Assembly (NCBI RefSeq): GCF_038148855.1
Contig: NZ_JBBVGR010000004.1
Span: 62,001-126,000, forward strand
Direction: 5' to 3'
Length of the DNA stretch: 64,000 bases
DNA from: Phycobacter sedimenti
Lineage (GTDB): Bacteria; Pseudomonadota; Alphaproteobacteria; Rhodobacterales; Rhodobacteraceae
This document shows, piece after piece, positions 34,781 through 42,708 of this stretch. A program made the translations under genes and the position numbers. The notes below the pieces were generated by a model. The model was not told the origin of the DNA. It was given only the letters and a program-made list of their open reading frames with translations, and did no database searches. Positions within the stretch are counted from its first letter, which is position 1. Each line of letters begins with the position of its first letter.

Positions 34781-34935
34781 GGTATTCATGGAATACCCCT
34801 GCCCCGTTGGGCCCGGCGCCGCGCGCATCGCGCGGCGCTGCACCGTGCGTAGCACGGTGCCATGCCCAAGGCCGCCAAGGCGCATCGGCGCAGCCAGTGC
34901 ACCTGCGTTCGCGGGAGGGTATCCCTTGCTGTTCG
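34781..34935. repeat. Dispersed hairpin-rich repeat, copy 2
   Basis: It begins with the palindrome GGTATTC-ATG-GAATACC (34781-34797), then CCGTTGGGCC, then two adjacent perfect hairpins: GCGCCGCGCG-CAT-CGCGCGGCGC (34816-34838) and GCACCGTGC-GTA-GCACGGTGC (34840-34860). It continues with GCCCAAGGCCGCCAAGG, GGCGCAGCCA and GCGGGAGGG. The order of blocks matches the copy at 48.5 kb. The rest of this 300-base gap holds no gene. Confidence 0.65.
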
Positions 34936-34945
34936 ATAGAGTGTG

Positions 34946-35536
34946 TTACGCTTGGCCGACCTGCGTCTTACCGCGCCTGTCATGGCGCAGGCTGGCATAA
35001 AGAACATGGGTGCGCCAGCGGCCGTTGATCTGCAGGTAAGACTGCGCAACGCCTTCGTATTTGAAACCTGACCGCTCCAGCAGCCCGCGCGAAGCGGCAT
35101 TTTCCGGGAGGCAGGCGGCCTCGATCCGGCTGAGATCCAGCTTCCCAAAGGCGTGATGCACCACGGCCCCGATCGCCTCGCCCATATACCCCTGGCGTGC
35201 AAAGGGCTGACCGGTCCAGTACCCCAGCGTACCAGCCTGCGCCGGACCTCGGCGGATATTGTCGAGCGTGATGGCGCCGACCAGTTCCTGATCTTCGCGG
35301 CGGATCAGGAACAGAGGCAGGGCCGTGCCGGATGAAACTGCGCGCTGCGCCCAGTAGACCCGGTTGGTGAAGGCCTTACGGCTGAGGTGATCTGAAGCCC
35401 AGACCGGCTCCCACGGCGTCAGGTAGTCCTTGCTTTGCAAGCGCAGCGACGCCCAGGTCTGGAAATCCCCGTGCACCGGCGGCCTGAGGGTCAGGCGTTC
35501 GGTTTCAAGCCGGACCTTGCGACGGGACAGTAGCAT
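34946..35536 (-). CDS. GNAT acetyltransferase, RimJ/RimL type
   Basis: A 196-residue N-acetyltransferase (Acetyltransf_3). The N-terminus RLETERLTLRPPVHGDF and the acetyl-CoA loop region QPFARQGYMGEAIGAVVHHAF (recognised from RQGYMGEA) are typical, followed by RIEAACLPENAASRGLLERSGF. Targets in this group are protein N-termini or small amines. Its start meets the stop of the M16 peptidase gene, so it belongs to that leftward operon. Confidence 0.93.
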   Translation of the reverse strand: MLLSRRKVRLETERLTLRPPVHGDFQTWASLRLQSKDYLTPWEPVWASDHLSRKAFTNRVYWAQRAVSSGTALPLFLIRREDQELVGAITLDNIRRGPAQAGTLGYWTGQPFARQGYMGEAIGAVVHHAFGKLDLSRIEAACLPENAASRGLLERSGFKYEGVAQSYLQINGRWRTHVLYASLRHDRRGKTQVGQA

Positions 35537-36798
35537 CAGGCGACGCGCCTCTCCTGCAGATCCCCCAGCCCCGGTGCGCGGCCCACAGGCCCATATAGCG
35601 CAAGCGCCGCAGGCGCTGAAACCGCCAGCCGCTCGGCCATGGCGCGCACGTCCTGAACTGTCACAGCATCAATACGGGTAACCGTGTCTTCAAGAGACGG
35701 CACCTTGTCCCAGATCTGTACCAGACGCGCCAGACGCTCGGCCCGGTTGGAAGGGCTTTCAAGGCCCATCAGCATGCCGGCCTTCATCTGGGCACGGGCG
35801 CGGGCCACCTCCGCCTCGCTCATGTCTTCTGCGGCGCGTTTCATCTCGTCGATGGTGATATGGGCCAGCTCACCCAGCTGATCACCCGAGGTGCCCGCAT
35901 AGATCGTCGCGCTGCCGGTATCCGCATAGGCACCGGCCTGGGCAAAGATCGTATAGCACAGACCGCGCTTTTCACGTACCTCCTGGAACAGGCGCGAAGA
36001 CATGCCGCCACCAAGGGCGCTGGCATAGATCTGCGCCGTGTAGATCTCGTCATCCTTGTAGCCGGGGCTTTCGAAGGCGAGCGCGAAATGGGCCTGCTCC
36101 AGATCCTTGTCACGCCGGGCCTCACCGCCGGTGAAGCGTGCCACATCCGGCTCCATCACCGGACGGGGCGCCATGTGGCCGAACTGCGCCTCGGCCAGGC
36201 GCACCAAAGCGTCGTGATCCACTGCCCCCGCTGCCGAGAGAATCATCTGTCCCGGGCCGTAGTGCTGAGCAACGAACCCCTCAAGATCGGCGCGCGAGAA
36301 GGCCCGGATCCGCTCGGACGGGCCAAGGATCGTGCGCCCCAGCGCCTGATCCCGGTAGCTTTCCTCCTGCAGCCAGTCGAATATCACATCATCGGGCGTA
36401 TCCAGCGCCTGGCCGATCTCCTGCAGGATCACGCCGCGCTCGACCTCGATCTCACGCGGGTCGAACACCGGGTTCAGCAGAATATCGCCGATCACATCCA
36501 GCGCCAGCGGCACATCGTCCTTTAATACCCGCGCGTAATAGGCCGTGACCTCGCGGCTGGTGTAGGCGTTGATGTAACCGCCCACATCCTCGACCGCCTC
36601 GGCGATCTGCAGCGCCGTGCGCGTTTCTGTGCCCTTGAAGGCCATATGCTCCAGGAAATGGGCAATGCCGTTCTGCTCGGGGCGTTCATGGCGCCCGCCT
36701 GCGGTCACCCAGATCCCGATGGAGGCCGATTCCAGCCCCGGCATATGTTCCGAGACGATACGGAAGCCGTTGGCGAGTGTGTGCTGCTGAACTGTCAA
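35536..36798 (-). CDS. M16 family zinc peptidase (processing-peptidase-like)
   Basis: A 420-residue peptidase of the MPP/PqqL group. The inverted zinc motif HFLEH occupies residues 47-51 (HxxEH), with the third ligand expected in EVERGVILQEI near residue 127. The arrangement matches the single-chain M16B type found next to threonine synthase in Rhodobacterales. The start overlaps the thrC stop by 4 bases. Natural substrates are unknown, and cytoplasmic or periplasmic peptide turnover is possible. No signal peptide is apparent. Confidence 0.94.
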   Translation of the reverse strand: MTVQQHTLANGFRIVSEHMPGLESASIGIWVTAGGRHERPEQNGIAHFLEHMAFKGTETRTALQIAEAVEDVGGYINAYTSREVTAYYARVLKDDVPLALDVIGDILLNPVFDPREIEVERGVILQEIGQALDTPDDVIFDWLQEESYRDQALGRTILGPSERIRAFSRADLEGFVAQHYGPGQMILSAAGAVDHDALVRLAEAQFGHMAPRPVMEPDVARFTGGEARRDKDLEQAHFALAFESPGYKDDEIYTAQIYASALGGGMSSRLFQEVREKRGLCYTIFAQAGAYADTGSATIYAGTSGDQLGELAHITIDEMKRAAEDMSEAEVARARAQMKAGMLMGLESPSNRAERLARLVQIWDKVPSLEDTVTRIDAVTVQDVRAMAERLAVSAPAALALYGPVGRAPGLGDLQERRVA

Positions 36799-38183
36799 TT
36801 CGCGATGTTCTTTCTGATATGCGCCTCAAGGGCGGCCAGATCATTGTCGATGCGGGTGACGCGCTCGTCCCGCTCATAGAGGTCCGCCATGCGGGGCGGC
36901 AGCGGCGGATGGATGCCGCTGGCCTCTTCGACGGCGGCGGGGAATTTTGCCGGGTGCGCGGTGGCAAGCGTCACCATGGGGATATCGGCAACGCGCAACT
37001 CGTTTGCAACCTTCACGCCGACCGCGCCATGGGGGCACAGAAGCTCACCCGAGGCGGCGACTTCAGATTTGATCGTTGCCATGGTTTCCTCTTCCGAGGC
37101 GCGTCCGGACACATAGGTTTCCTGCAAGGCCTGCATGGCACCCTGGGAGACGTCAAAGCCGCCATTTTTTAGCTCATCCATCAACTGGCCGACGGCAGCG
37201 CCGTCCTGGCCGTAGGCATAGAAAAGGGCACGCTCAAAGTTCGAAGACACCTGAATGTCCATCGACGGGCTGATCGACGGGATGGTGTCACCCTTGTAAT
37301 AGCCCTCTCCCGACAGGCAGCGGTGCAGGATGTCGTTCTGGTTGGTGGCCACCACCAGTTGGTCGATCGGTAGGCCCATCTGCTTGGCGATGTAACCGGC
37401 GAAAATGTCCCCAAAATTGCCGGTGGGCACGGTGTAGCTGATCTTGCGGTGCGGCGCGCCAAGCGACACGGCAGAGGAGAAATAATAGACCACCTGCGCC
37501 AGCACGCGGGCAAAGTTGATCGAATTCACACCGGCAAGGCGCACGCCGTCGCGAAAATCGAAGTCGTTGAACATGTCCTTCACGCGCGCCTGGCAGTCAT
37601 CGAAGTCCCCTTCGACCGCCAGCGCATGCACGTTGCTGTCCGCAGGCGTGGTCATCTGGCGGCGCTGGACCTCGCTGACGCGGCCATGGGGATAGAGGAT
37701 GAAGACATTGACGGCATCAAGACCGCGGAACGCCTCGATCGCGGCAGACCCGGTATCGCCCGAGGTGGCGCCGACGATGGTCACGCTTTCGCCGCGTCGT
37801 TTCAGCGCCACCTCGAACAGCTGACCGATCAGCTGCATGGCGAAATCCTTGAACGCCAGCGTAGGACCGTGAAACAGCTCCAAAAGGAAGTGATTGGGCG
37901 CCAGCTGTTTCAGGGGCGCGCGGGCGGCATGGCCGAAATCGGCATAGGCTTTGGAGATGATCTCGCGGAACTCTTCATCGGTGAAGCAGTCACCCAGAAA
38001 GGGGCGCATGACGCGAAAAGCGGTTTCCTCGTAGGAAAGGCCAGACAGCGCCTCGATTTCGTCATGGCTCATCTGCGGGATCTCGGCAGGCACATAAAGG
38101 CCGCCGTCACGGGCGAGGCCCGTCAGCATCGCCTCTTCGAACGTCAGCTCGGGCGCCTGGCCACGGGTGGAGATGTATTTCAT
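36795..38183 (-). CDS. thrC: Threonine synthase
   Basis: Converts O-phosphohomoserine to threonine with PLP. The 462-residue length is that of the larger, fungal-like class. The N-terminus MKYISTRGQAPELTFEEA and the PLP lysine in LAFKDFAMQLIG are characteristic, as is VGATSGDTGSAAIEAF for phosphate binding. It lies 4 bases from SURF1 upstream and overlaps the M16 peptidase gene by 4 bases downstream. Confidence 0.97.
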   Translation of the reverse strand: MKYISTRGQAPELTFEEAMLTGLARDGGLYVPAEIPQMSHDEIEALSGLSYEETAFRVMRPFLGDCFTDEEFREIISKAYADFGHAARAPLKQLAPNHFLLELFHGPTLAFKDFAMQLIGQLFEVALKRRGESVTIVGATSGDTGSAAIEAFRGLDAVNVFILYPHGRVSEVQRRQMTTPADSNVHALAVEGDFDDCQARVKDMFNDFDFRDGVRLAGVNSINFARVLAQVVYYFSSAVSLGAPHRKISYTVPTGNFGDIFAGYIAKQMGLPIDQLVVATNQNDILHRCLSGEGYYKGDTIPSISPSMDIQVSSNFERALFYAYGQDGAAVGQLMDELKNGGFDVSQGAMQALQETYVSGRASEEETMATIKSEVAASGELLCPHGAVGVKVANELRVADIPMVTLATAHPAKFPAAVEEASGIHPPLPPRMADLYERDERVTRIDNDLAALEAHIRKNIAN

Positions 38184-38187
38184 CGCT

Positions 38188-38862
38188 TCAGCCTTCGGAT
38201 TTGGCGCGGCTGCGCCTCAGGAAATAGGCAGTCATCGCGGCCCAGATGGCGGCCAGCGAAAACCAGGTGATCGCATATTGCAAGTGGTTGTTCGGGATGC
38301 CTGCGCTTGTCACCGGCTCGGGCGTTATATCCGCCTGCAAAGAGGATGTGCGGGCGACAATCAGGACAGGGTCCGTGCCCAGACGTTCGGCCATATAGGC
38401 GACATCGCGCGCATAGAGAATATTGGTGTCCACCTCGGGCGCGGGCGTCGTCCAGTCGCCGTCATCCGGCCACAGGAGGTTCCCGGTGATGGCGCTGGCT
38501 CCGGCGGTGCGCAGTGCATCCTTGGCGGCGGCAGGAATAAAGCCGCGATCCAGCAGGACCCGGCGCCCTTCTTCTGTGACCAGTGGAGAAATGATCCGAT
38601 AGCCGGTCTCGGCCTCTTTGGTGACCCAGAAGACATGCAGCTCTTCGTCCTCGATTTCTCCGGCAACCGTAACGGCGCGATAGCGGTCCTGTTCTTCGTG
38701 CGGGACCGTCGGCAAAGGAACGGGATCAGCGTCGATGCGGGCCTCAATTGTCTTTAGAAGGCCCTCTTTCCAGGTCATGCGCTGCAGCTGCCAGATCCCA
38801 AGCGACAAAAGCGCAACAAGGCCCAGACCGCCAACAAGGGATAGAAAGAAAAGCCCGCGCAT
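38188..38862 (-). CDS. SURF1 family cytochrome oxidase assembly protein
   Basis: A 224-residue inner-membrane protein with one helix at each end (LFFLSLVGGLGLVALLSLGIWQLQR and the C-terminal TWFSLAAIWAAMTAYFLRR, described by position). This is the SURF1 layout, with the family start GxWQLQRxxWK. SURF1 helps place heme a in subunit I of cytochrome c oxidase. It follows the cta genes behind a hairpin terminator and directly precedes thrC. Confidence 0.94.
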   Translation of the reverse strand: MRGLFFLSLVGGLGLVALLSLGIWQLQRMTWKEGLLKTIEARIDADPVPLPTVPHEEQDRYRAVTVAGEIEDEELHVFWVTKEAETGYRIISPLVTEEGRRVLLDRGFIPAAAKDALRTAGASAITGNLLWPDDGDWTTPAPEVDTNILYARDVAYMAERLGTDPVLIVARTSSLQADITPEPVTSAGIPNNHLQYAITWFSLAAIWAAMTAYFLRRSRAKSEG

Positions 38863-38884
38863 CGCGTCCTCGCTTCGCCAATGG

Positions 38885-38914
38885 AAAAGCGCGCGGGAGA
38901 TACCCCCGCGCGCT
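38885..38914 (-). terminator. Rho-independent terminator between ctaE and SURF1
   Basis: On the minus strand AGCGCGCGGG (38905-38914) pairs with CCCGCGCGCT (38888-38897) around 7 bases and runs into TTTT. It would limit readthrough from the cta genes into surf1-thrC. Confidence 0.7.
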
Positions 38915-38977
38915 GCGTTTCTTACGGGCTGTCTGCGGAATTTGGAACCACAAACATGTACCCGCTACATTCTGCCC

Positions 38978-39787
38978 TTAAAGGCCGGAAGTACCCCAGA
39001 CGTAAACCGCCACGAAGAGGAACAGCCAGACCACATCAACGAAGTGCCAGTACCAGGCTGCCGCTTCGAAACCCACGTGCTGCTCGGGGGTGAAGTCCCC
39101 CTTCAGAGCGCGGATCAGGCAGACCGTCAGGAAGATGGTGCCGATGATCACGTGGAAGCCGTGGAAACCGGTTGCCATGAAGAAGTTGGAGAAGAACTCG
39201 TCCTCGCCAAATGCCCAGCCTTCGTGCAGCAGGTGCGCGTATTCATAGCCCTGCAGGAAGGTGAAGAAGACGCCCAGCACGATACCGATGGACAGGCCCT
39301 GAACCAGCGCCTTGCGGTCGTTGTTGTGGACCAGCGCATGGTGCGCCCAGGTGACGGCACAGCCCGAAAGCAGCAGCACCAGAGTGTTGATCAGCGGCAG
39401 GTGGAACGCATCCACGGCATAGATCTCGGGCGCGACATAGGAGGTGCCGACATATTCTTCCATCGGGTACATGGCGTGTTTGAAGAACGACCAAAACCAG
39501 GCGAAGAAGAACATCACCTCGGACATCACGAACAGGATGAAGCCATAGCGCAGGCCGATGCGGACCACCGGAGTATGATCTCCTTGGCGGCTTTCCGCCA
39601 CCACCTCGGACCACCAGCCGAACATGGTGTAAAGCACAGCGGCCAGACCGGCCCAGAACAGCCATGCCGTGATGCCGTGCATCCACAGCACCGCGCCGAA
39701 CAGCATGACAAACCCGCCTACGGAGCCAAGGAACGGCCAGATCGACGGTGGCAGAATGTGATAATCGTGGTTTTTAGCGTGCGCCAT
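38978..39787 (-). CDS. ctaE: Cytochrome c oxidase subunit III
   Basis: A 269-residue, seven-helix subunit III of the aa3-type cytochrome c oxidase. Recognisable sequences are KNHDYHILPPSIWPFLGS at the N-terminus, FFFAWFWSFFKHAMYP and FMATGFHGFHVIIGTIFL, and the C-terminal AAAWYWHFVDVVWLFLF. It is the last gene of the ctaC-ctaB-ctaG-ctaE group, 34 bases after ctaG. Subunit I is not in the window, as is usual in this group of bacteria. Confidence 0.97.
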   Translation of the reverse strand: MAHAKNHDYHILPPSIWPFLGSVGGFVMLFGAVLWMHGITAWLFWAGLAAVLYTMFGWWSEVVAESRQGDHTPVVRIGLRYGFILFVMSEVMFFFAWFWSFFKHAMYPMEEYVGTSYVAPEIYAVDAFHLPLINTLVLLLSGCAVTWAHHALVHNNDRKALVQGLSIGIVLGVFFTFLQGYEYAHLLHEGWAFGEDEFFSNFFMATGFHGFHVIIGTIFLTVCLIRALKGDFTPEQHVGFEAAAWYWHFVDVVWLFLFVAVYVWGTSGL

Positions 39788-39821
39788 TTAAGTGTCCCTC
39801 ACCTAGCGGCCTAGTTCTTGC

Positions 39822-40409
39822 CTAGTTCGTGATTGTGCCTGCCCCGGCTTTATCACCGGTGTCGAGAGCCGCATAGCCCTCGGGCAGATCGATTTCATAG
39901 AATGTGTAGGAAAGCGTGATCGTATGCACGTATTTTCCGTCCCGGTCCTCGACGATTTCCGGGTCCACAAAGAAGGTCACAGGCATCTGCACCCGTTCCC
40001 CCGGTTCAAGCACCTGCTCCTCGAAGCAGAAACAGGCGATCTTTTCGAAGAAAGCGCCGGCAGCATAAGGCGTCACGTTATAGGACGCCTGCCCGGCAAC
40101 CGGCTTGTCTGTCGGATTATAGGCCTCGTAAAAGGCAAGACCCGTCTCACCGATCTTGATCTCCATCTCGCGTACGACCGGTTTGAACTGCCACGGCATG
40201 TCGCGCTCCTTGGAGGCGTCGAACCGGACGGTGATGGTCTGGTCAAGGATCGTGTCGGATCCCTGCTCGGCCACGCCCGTGACGCCGCCAAAGCCGGTCA
40301 CCCGGCAGAACCAGTCGTAAAACGGCACCGAGGCCCAGGCCAGGCCACCCATCAGGACGACCACGCCAACAGTTTGAAGAACGGTTTTCTGGGGACCTTC
40401 AATTGCCAT
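39822..40409 (-). CDS. ctaG: Cytochrome c oxidase assembly protein CtaG (Cox11)
   Basis: A 195-residue protein with one N-terminal membrane helix and a periplasmic immunoglobulin-like domain. The copper-binding CFCF motif is present (IACFCFEEQVLEPGE), and PVFFVDPE-like sequence appears as VTFFVDPEIVED. It delivers copper to the CuB site of subunit I. Its ATG shares a base with the stop of the small membrane protein gene upstream. Confidence 0.96.
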   Translation of the reverse strand: MAIEGPQKTVLQTVGVVVLMGGLAWASVPFYDWFCRVTGFGGVTGVAEQGSDTILDQTITVRFDASKERDMPWQFKPVVREMEIKIGETGLAFYEAYNPTDKPVAGQASYNVTPYAAGAFFEKIACFCFEEQVLEPGERVQMPVTFFVDPEIVEDRDGKYVHTITLSYTFYEIDLPEGYAALDTGDKAGAGTITN

Positions 40410-40579
40410 CAGTTCTGCTCCGTCTGCGATTGTGCCTGGGGAAACTTGAACCCCGTGGAGGTCACCTTGACCATGGTCAGGGCCAGAACCAAGACGACAA
40501 AACCGCCCAGCAGCAGGCCAACGCCCATGTTGCGTCCCAGACGCCGTTTGTGCAGATCGTGTTCCTTGCGCAGGGCCAT
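40409..40579 (-). CDS. Small single-helix membrane protein of the cta operon (CtaK/CoxF-like)
   Basis: A 56-residue protein starting MALRKEHDLHKRR with one membrane helix (VGLLLGGFVVLVLALTMV). Small proteins of this form lie between ctaB and ctaG in Rhodobacterales and Paracoccus and are thought to assist oxidase assembly. It starts one base after the ctaB stop and abuts ctaG, so it is part of the operon. Function is inferred from context. Confidence 0.8.
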   Translation of the reverse strand: MALRKEHDLHKRRLGRNMGVGLLLGGFVVLVLALTMVKVTSTGFKFPQAQSQTEQN

Positions 40580-40580
40580 G

Positions 40581-41522
40581 TTACCAGCCTCCCAGACCAT
40601 AGGGTTTCAACAGGGCTTCGACGAGAATCGCGCCGAAGTGCAGGAACAGGTAGAGCAGCGACAGCTTGAAGAAAGCGCGCTCGACCTTGAAATTGTCGAT
40701 CTCGCTGTCGTCTTCATCGCGGCGGTAGATCTTCCAGGCGCCATGCAGGAACAGGGCGTTCAGGACTGCAGCGACGGCAAGGTAGATCGGGCCACCGATG
40801 CCCGAGAAGGCGGTGCCCACAGCCAGAATCGCCAGCAGGATGGTGTAGACAAGGATGTGAATGCGCGTGGCGCGGCGACCATGGGTCACGGTCAGCATCG
40901 GAACGCCAGCATCGTCGTAATCCGAGCGCATGAACAGCGCCAGCGCCCAGAAATGCGGCGGTGTCCACATGAAGGTCAGGGCGAACATCAACCAGGGCTC
41001 GATCGACATGGTGCCGGTGGCGGCAATCCAGCCAATGACGGGCGGAAAGGCCCCCGCAGCACCGCCGATGACGATGTTCTGCGGCGTCGCCCGCTTCAGC
41101 CACATGGTGTAGATGACGACGTAGAAAAAGATGGTGAAGGCCAGAAAGGCGCCTGCAAAGAGGTTGGTCGCCAGCCCCAACATGATGCACGAAAGACCCG
41201 AAAGCGCCAGACCGAGGCTCAGCGCCTCGCCCGCTTCGACCTTGCCGGCGGGGATGGGGCGCGACTTGGTGCGTTTCATCACCTGATCGATATCGGCATC
41301 CCACCACATGTTGAGCGCGCCAGAGGCCCCGCCTCCGATGGCGATGAACAGAATCGCCGCAAATCCGATGACAGGGTGAACGCCAACCGGCGCGGCGAGC
41401 AGCCCCACAAGGGCCGTGAACACGACCAAAGACATCACGCGCGGCTTCAGCAGGGCGAAATAGTCGCCAAAGCTGGGCTCGTTCTCACGAATGTTGCTGG
41501 CATTGATGCTTGCGTCGCTCAT
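40581..41522 (-). CDS. ctaB: Heme o synthase (protoheme IX farnesyltransferase)
   Basis: A 313-residue UbiA-type prenyltransferase that adds farnesyl to heme b to make heme o. The aspartate-rich motif is NMWWDADIDQVMKRTKSRPI, with YTMWLKRATPQNIVIGG and MWTPPHFWALAL also diagnostic, and nine or so membrane helices are expected. The ATG at 41522 has AAGAGAC upstream and is preferred over an ATG at 41540. It lies between ctaC and the small gene in the oxidase operon. Confidence 0.96.
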   Translation of the reverse strand: MSDASINASNIRENEPSFGDYFALLKPRVMSLVVFTALVGLLAAPVGVHPVIGFAAILFIAIGGGASGALNMWWDADIDQVMKRTKSRPIPAGKVEAGEALSLGLALSGLSCIMLGLATNLFAGAFLAFTIFFYVVIYTMWLKRATPQNIVIGGAAGAFPPVIGWIAATGTMSIEPWLMFALTFMWTPPHFWALALFMRSDYDDAGVPMLTVTHGRRATRIHILVYTILLAILAVGTAFSGIGGPIYLAVAAVLNALFLHGAWKIYRRDEDDSEIDNFKVERAFFKLSLLYLFLHFGAILVEALLKPYGLGGW

Positions 41523-41649
41523 GTCAGTCTCTTTGGCCATCGGGGATGCGCAGTGGACCGCACCCGTGTTGCTGTTCAGATAGTGCGATGGGCGCCACCG
41601 ATGACAGGAGCGCCCATTCTAAGGGGCCGCCGCGCGGCCCCGAACAGGA

Positions 41650-42489
41650 TCAGTTGGAAGCGACCTGATAGGACTGCGGTGCGCCCGCATATTCCTCAAT
41701 CGCGCCATTCAGCCACTCTTCGTAGGCTTCTTCGCTGACCACTTTGACGGTGATCGGCATGTAGGCGTGGTCCTTGCCGCAGAGTTCAGAGCACTGACCG
41801 AAGTAGATGCCTTCCTTGGTCGGCTTGAACCACAGCTCGGCCAGACGACCCGGAACGCCGTCCTGCTTCACGCCGAAAGCGGGGATGGTCCAGGAGTGAA
41901 TCACGTCCGCTGCAGTCACCTGCATCACGATGGTCTTGCCGACAGGCACGACAACGGCCGTATCGGTGGCCAGCAGATATTCGTCTTCGTTGTAGCCGTA
42001 GTTGGCCAGTTCTTCCTTGGGCAGCAGGAAGCTTTCAAAGCCAAACTCGTGATCGACATACTCATAACCCCAGTACCACTGGTAGCCGGTCACCTTGATG
42101 GTGACGTCGCCTTCGGGGATCTCCTGCTGGCGGAACAGTTCAGGCAGAGAGAAGGAGCCGATGAAGACGAGGATCAGAATCGGGATCACGGTCCAGGCGA
42201 TTTCAATCGGAGTGTGGTGGGTGAAAGACGCCGCCTCGGGGTTCCGGCGCCTGTTGAAACGCACGATCGCGTAAAGCAGCAGACCCGCCACGAATACACA
42301 GATCACCGTGATGATCACCAGGATCAGGTGATCGAGCATATGGATACCTTCCGCCAGTTCGGTCGCGGCCGGCTGGAAGCCAAGGCCGCCGTCGATCGGC
42401 TTACCAATGGTTTCCAGACCTTCTTGCGCTGTGGCTGGAAGGCTCGAGAGGCCAGCAAAAAGGCCCGAAAGCATCAAAGCATTCTTCAT
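41650..42489 (-). CDS. ctaC: Cytochrome c oxidase subunit II
   Basis: A 279-residue subunit II. A signal peptide ends at LPATAQ, two membrane helices follow, and the cupredoxin domain carries the CuA site GQCSELCGKDHAYMPI (two Cys, His, Met), with the aromatic YQWYWGYEY for electron entry from cytochrome c. The start at 42489 (MKNALMLSG) has AGGA upstream. It is the first gene of the cta operon, 163 bases from an FnrL-type box. Confidence 0.97.
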   Translation of the reverse strand: MKNALMLSGLFAGLSSLPATAQEGLETIGKPIDGGLGFQPAATELAEGIHMLDHLILVIITVICVFVAGLLLYAIVRFNRRRNPEAASFTHHTPIEIAWTVIPILILVFIGSFSLPELFRQQEIPEGDVTIKVTGYQWYWGYEYVDHEFGFESFLLPKEELANYGYNEDEYLLATDTAVVVPVGKTIVMQVTAADVIHSWTIPAFGVKQDGVPGRLAELWFKPTKEGIYFGQCSELCGKDHAYMPITVKVVSEEAYEEWLNGAIEEYAGAPQSYQVASN

Positions 42490-42651
42490 GTCATGTCCTG
42501 ATCGTTTGATCGCGTTGTTGCTGCTGCCCGCCGCACTTTCCGGAAAACTTGATTCCACGAAAACGCACCGAACCCGTTGTCTTTGTCGCAGCTTAAAATC
42601 ATATTCCTACGTGCAGATAAAGAGGCAGGCGAGCGGCAAAGCGTCGCTTTC

Positions 42652-42665
42652 TTGATTTAGATCAA
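42652..42665. promoter_or_regulatory. FNR/FnrL-type box in the ctaC-tldD divergent promoter
   Basis: TTGAT-TTAG-ATCAA at 42652-42665 is a perfect match to the FNR-family consensus TTGATNNNNATCAA. It lies 43 bases before the tldD start and 163 bases before the ctaC start. Repression of the aerobic oxidase operon at low oxygen, or control of tldD, is inferred. Confidence 0.75.
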
Positions 42666-42708
42666 AAAAAATCGCGCCATCACAGCCCCGTCACAGAGGA
42701 TGAATGCC

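Noticed and set aside
34781..34935. Possible CRISPR array from repeated hairpins
   Set aside because: The hairpins differ in sequence, are adjacent rather than regularly spaced, and no cas genes are present. A dispersed palindromic element fits better.
39924..41738. Long plus-strand open frame opposite ctaG-ctaB
   Set aside because: It runs across several genuine cta genes in antisense and has no protein-like features.
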